Assembly (NCBI GenBank): GCA_947254665.1
Contig: CAMYEJ010000074.1
Span: forward strand, 1-6,771
Source: an uncultured Peptoniphilus sp.
Lineage (GTDB): Bacteria > Bacillota > Clostridia > Tissierellales > Peptoniphilaceae
Direction of reading: 5' to 3'
Length of the DNA: 6,771 nucleotides
Part shown: positions 6,101-6,771 of the stretch, piece by piece
How positions within the stretch are numbered: position 1 is the stretch's first letter
How the letters are laid out: the number at the start of each line of letters is the position of its first letter
The notes under the pieces: model-generated
The model's database searches: none
What the model was told of the DNA's origin: nothing
The model's input: only the letters and a program-made list of their open reading frames with translations
Translations under genes and position numbers: made by a program

Positions 6101-6771
6101 TAAAGCAAAATCAATCACTAACACAGTAAAAACAGCTAACGATGGACTTGGAAAACTAACAATAAAGAAAGTTCTTAAAAACGAAGCTGAAGCTAATCAA
6201 ATGAAAGCTTTAAGAACAGCAAGCGAACCAATGAAGTTTAGCTTTGAAGTTACAGGACCATACAACTACAAAACAACATTTGAATTAGCAGCTGGCGAAG
6301 CAAAAGAACTGACGAACCTATACTATGGAGAATACACAGTAAAAGAAACAAAAACCCATGGATTCGATTCAAGTTATGACCCAGAAAACGGAAAAGCAAC
6401 CCTAAAAGCTGGCGAAGCAGAAAAAACAATAATCGTAACCAACACAAACACAGGTGGAACACCTACAGACCCAACAAACGTAACAATAAAAGTAAACAAA
6501 GTATGGGAGGGCGGTACAAAACCAGCAACAGAAATTGAACTTTGGAGAAAAGGTCAAAACGCTGATGGAACTGCAATAGATGAAAAAGTAAACAAATTCA
6601 CAACAACAGAAGGACAAAATTCATCACAAGAATTTAAAGCAAAAGAAGATGGAATCCCATTAGCAAAATACGATCCAAGCGGCCGTGAATTTGAATACTA
6701 TGCAAAAGAACTAAATGTTCCAGCAAACTACGAGTCAAAAGTAGAAGGACTAACAGTAACAAACACTTACA
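3141..6771 (+). CDS. Large vWA and CnaB-domain surface adhesin / pilus-tip-like protein (3' end outside window)
   Basis: The frame stays open for 1210 codons to the right edge. A signal peptide (1-32, likely cut after VFA) is followed by a low-complexity spacer (about 33-116). Next is the PQWVK...VAARD lead-in (118-168), then a vWA domain (about 174-418) with MIDAS residues in DTSGS (D180, S182, S184), GGTFT (T249/T251) and LSDG (D277). About 420-532 is a beta-rich region, and 533-786 holds two more beta-sandwich modules, the second ending FTNVYN. At least four CnaB-type modules follow, with putative isopeptide triads K797/E861/N888, K902/E967/N994, K1009 or K1010/E1069/N1101 and K1120/E1190/N1208. 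This layout is known from sortase-linked tip adhesins such as streptococcal RrgA and related anaerobic-coccus proteins. Binding host matrix through the vWA domain and wall anchoring by a C-terminal LPXTG are inferred, because the anchor is not in view. Codon use changes near 6060-6140, which suggests a mosaic gene. Confidence 0.9.
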   Translation, partial: MKDNKKTITKKLLAFTLAFILLMTSLPLNVFAEMGNESNSNFIEENAGEVKNPVGIGKNSKDEKAKESPYQAAKNPDNIVGNEIPDGTINYGSFGKTKIFKVSGNMIRNAGNRGSSAPQWVKDLIKPGGTLDSDLVNAGSVKAYKPVVEEDPNIANKWTVKMLVAARDSVKTSKIVLVIDTSGSMNDDNRIEGAKDAANAFVDNVLDGSQSTQIGIVRFAANVSIVSDFTNNKDELHSKINALSAKGGTFTQAGVKQARTMLAKSGADKKYMVVLSDGVPTFNYQISDPNNYLIDGGPGSHTYEKQTGTNVPENEFLYNESATGAGSSMWEEYESVYKGGFLFPIYEYHYYNSGNCAIAESGFAKAANMRVFTVGLQTDATGSGVLRDMASAPGDFTEVTDVNQLTPVFKQIAAQILKTVNQATVNVNFNTGFQLPDDFNPATAEHSPGSEITIVDGKPKWTMATVATVFDEDDPSLKYEYITYTVTINDDILKNNSPENGINPLGQISMTYTDRNGNPQTTDFPETKVTPKLFVLNKVVTNNAGGAAVDSDKREFQFKVEKVNGSGYTYHETISLRPGERKIIHNPNKNEAYRVYELSTAKVYDENNENPLNFNVTTYYNKFEVTANGDLSTTTGDAPASDGIGKSITGSISDGTAGERLNVTFKNWEEEEARAKISVHKIVEQSRGMSRQTPPTFTINLKRKKGVVPGMEKQHDWDQPVGMNQTVTIPHMMRFTTYIVTEKDLASISPYAPKVGEQGKEVEITLYKVIAGGGKGQIIDFTNVYNSSATVNVTATKTWKNGPDKDHTAPVFELYADGKKVDGVTPTIAPSSGTANSFTYTWTVQAINATTHLPIEYTVKEADVGANNKITVNNHIYKVSQHGNAITNTYEIPNNGTFTATKVWSGDEKVTRPTMNFELLRRVGNAEGEQVPGAEVIEIDGSKTTATWTGLETTNAAGDEYTFYVEESLKNPGDVNNDNWKLGKFDDKAKSITNTVKTANDGLGKLTIKKVLKNEAEANQMKALRTASEPMKFSFEVTGPYNYKTTFELAAGEAKELTNLYYGEYTVKETKTHGFDSSYDPENGKATLKAGEAEKTIIVTNTNTGGTPTDPTNVTIKVNKVWEGGTKPATEIELWRKGQNADGTAIDEKVNKFTTTEGQNSSQEFKAKEDGIPLAKYDPSGREFEYYAKELNVPANYESKVEGLTVTNTY
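3660..4394 (+). other. vWA domain with full MIDAS and an internal insertion
   Basis: This covers residues about 174-418 of the adhesin. KIVLVIDTSGSM starts the first strand and metal site, GGTFTQAG supplies the Thr, and VVLSDGVP the Asp. MRVFTVGL marks a late core strand and FKQIAAQIL the last helix. About 75 residues rich in Tyr, Gly and Asn (about 281-355) are inserted between the LSDG strand and the helix AIAESGFAKAA. Known tip adhesins carry insertion arms in the vWA fold, so this may be the ligand-contact part. Exact domain edges are estimates. Confidence 0.8.
5508..6771 (+). other. Array of four CnaB-type isopeptide modules
   Basis: Each module is about 90-110 residues and has the same signature: a first strand with Lys (TATKTW, TATKVW, TIKKVL, KVNKVW), a Y-x-V-x-E-like strand with Glu (YTVKE, FYVEE, YTVKE, YYAKE), and a last strand with Asn (ITNTY, ITNTV, VTNTN, VTNTY). 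In CnaB folds the Lys and Asn form a spontaneous intramolecular bond helped by the Glu, which makes a stiff stalk. The third module (about 1003-1103) lacks the Trp after the Lys and may belong to a related subfamily. The array continues past the window edge. Confidence 0.8.

Noticed and set aside
6250..6617. Minus-strand Leu/Phe/Cys-rich frames opposite the CnaB array
   Set aside because: They arise from antisense reading of Lys/Glu/Thr-rich codons and look membrane-like only for that reason.

Overview
The window is low-GC DNA with strong AGGAGG-type ribosome binding sites, AT-rich codons and a sortase-type surface adhesin. This suggests a Gram-positive anaerobic coccus of the Peptoniphilaceae type (Anaerococcus, Peptoniphilus, Finegoldia group). 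The genus is an inference from gene content and codon style, not a database match. All genes that I can support lie on the + strand.

Left part (1-2712): two tightly spaced genes followed by a stub and a terminator. The first is the 3' part of an SPFH-domain protein of the YdjI / 'virion core protein' (COG4260) type. It carries a Met/Gly-rich linker, an Asn/Gln-rich repeat tract and a C-terminal SHOCT-like helix pair. Its reading frame is open to the left edge, so the ATG at 48 is probably internal. Eight bases later a 505-aa protein begins with two Cys4 zinc ribbons and two membrane segments near the C-terminus. An SPFH protein beside a zinc-ribbon membrane protein resembles the Bacillus subtilis pspA-ydjGHI membrane-stress locus. 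After it come a 21-codon orphan start with a good ribosome binding site (2591-2656) and a clear rho-independent terminator (2671-2712).

Right part (2713-6771): an adhesin/pilin locus. A short secreted protein (2813-3124) matches the N-terminal region of the next gene but stops just where the von Willebrand A (vWA) domain should begin. Next is a very long open frame (3141 to beyond the right edge, at least 1210 codons). It encodes a signal peptide, a vWA domain with a full MIDAS motif and a large insertion, beta-sandwich modules, and a string of CnaB-type modules with visible Lys/Glu/Asn isopeptide residues. This is the layout of a pilus-tip or surface adhesin. The cell-wall anchor lies outside the window.

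The most interesting signal is that the adhesin gene looks like a mosaic. From 3141 to about 6060, Pro is often encoded by CCG (22 of 46 by hand count). The stub, the SPFH frame and the last ~640 bases of the adhesin use almost only CCA/CCT. This fits replacement of the front of a resident adhesin gene by a foreign allele, leaving the resident N-terminus behind as the stub and the resident 3' modules fused to the incoming front. I see no RNA genes, CRISPR arrays, insertion sequences or phage genes.
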